A DNA stretch of 64,000 nucleotides from Doris montereyensis (lineage: Eukaryota > Mollusca > Gastropoda > Nudibranchia > Dorididae), in the NCBI GenBank assembly GCA_037039925.1, contig JAXRKP010000247.1, positions 195,001 through 259,000 on the forward strand, in the 5' to 3' direction. Below, one piece after another: positions 63,691 to 64,000 of the stretch. The position numbers and the translations under genes were made by a program. The notes under the pieces were generated by a model. That model ran no database searches and was not told the origin of the DNA. It saw nothing but the letters and a program-made list of their open reading frames with translations. Each line of letters opens with the position of its first letter. The stretch's first letter is position 1.

Positions 63691-64000
63691 TTTATGTCTG
63701 TATTTGATATGGTTTGATGATTGGATTGCCATTGTTTAATTGCCATTGAAAAAGAAGAAAATTGTTGTTTTTATTATTTTAACATTCTATGGATAGATTG
63801 ATCCGAAAACTATTATAATTGGATATTTGCAAGAAATTGAACTATATCCCCAAAATCTAGAGTAGATCTACTAAATAGTGGTACGGTTTTAACACATTAA
63901 CTATATTTTTATAATACGTACCGTTGCTTATAACATTTATGTCTGGGGTTTTTTTGTAATATTTAATGTCCAACTCAGCCTGTTGTGAGCAATATTATTA
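63691..64000. other. No gene recognised at window end
   Basis: AT-rich unique sequence. If NOB1 continues, its last exons would lie beyond here. Confidence 0.4.

Overview
This is a eukaryotic, intron-rich and extremely repeat-dense window. Two conserved animal genes can be read exon by exon, and their sequences, together with tRNA-derived SINEs, APE-type LINEs and a BEL/Pao element, fit a lophotrochozoan, most likely a gastropod mollusc. That placement is inference; no marker gene settles it. There are no bacterial-style operons, CRISPR arrays or rRNA genes.

Layout. 1-2.2 kb: 43-bp minisatellite. 2.2-5.5 kb: decayed BEL/Pao retroelement (minus strand) with a 54-bp tandem amplification inside its RNase H region. 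5.5-6.7 kb: GA-rich tracts that hide a corrupted copy of part of that element. 8.2-12.7 kb: 4.4-kb ATACC pentanucleotide satellite. 13.0-13.7 kb: 54-bp minisatellite. 14.05-14.70 kb: a small secreted protein of the hemopexin-propeller type, broken by one frameshift. 16.4-19.1 kb: defective LINE. 19.7-21.0 kb: arrays and a pogo-like MITE. 21.9-47.8 kb (minus): VPS35, the retromer core subunit, in 16 recognisable coding exons (one scrambled), its introns packed with SINEs, minisatellites and microsatellites. 50.7-62.5 kb (plus): NOB1, the PIN-domain nuclease of 40S ribosome maturation, in six recognisable exons, incomplete at the 3' end. 62.6-63.35 kb: a second copy of the 16-kb LINE.

Two themes go beyond ordinary annotation. 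First, many minisatellites here are not anonymous: their units are pieces of a neighbouring gene or transposon amplified in place (BEL RNase H motif, LINE C-termini, a LINE 3' end, a SINE head, and the 3' boundary of a VPS35 exon with its splice donor). Second, at array edges there are mosaic 'ghost' stretches in which unique sequence reappears in collinear order with most bases replaced by the neighbouring repeat. VPS35 also carries about eleven -1 frameshifts with splice sites preserved. Together these point either to a long-read consensus problem around tandem arrays or to real template-switching; raw reads would decide.

VPS35 and NOB1 are arranged head to head with about 2.9 kb between their first recognised coding exons; VPS35's exon carrying the ATG was not found.
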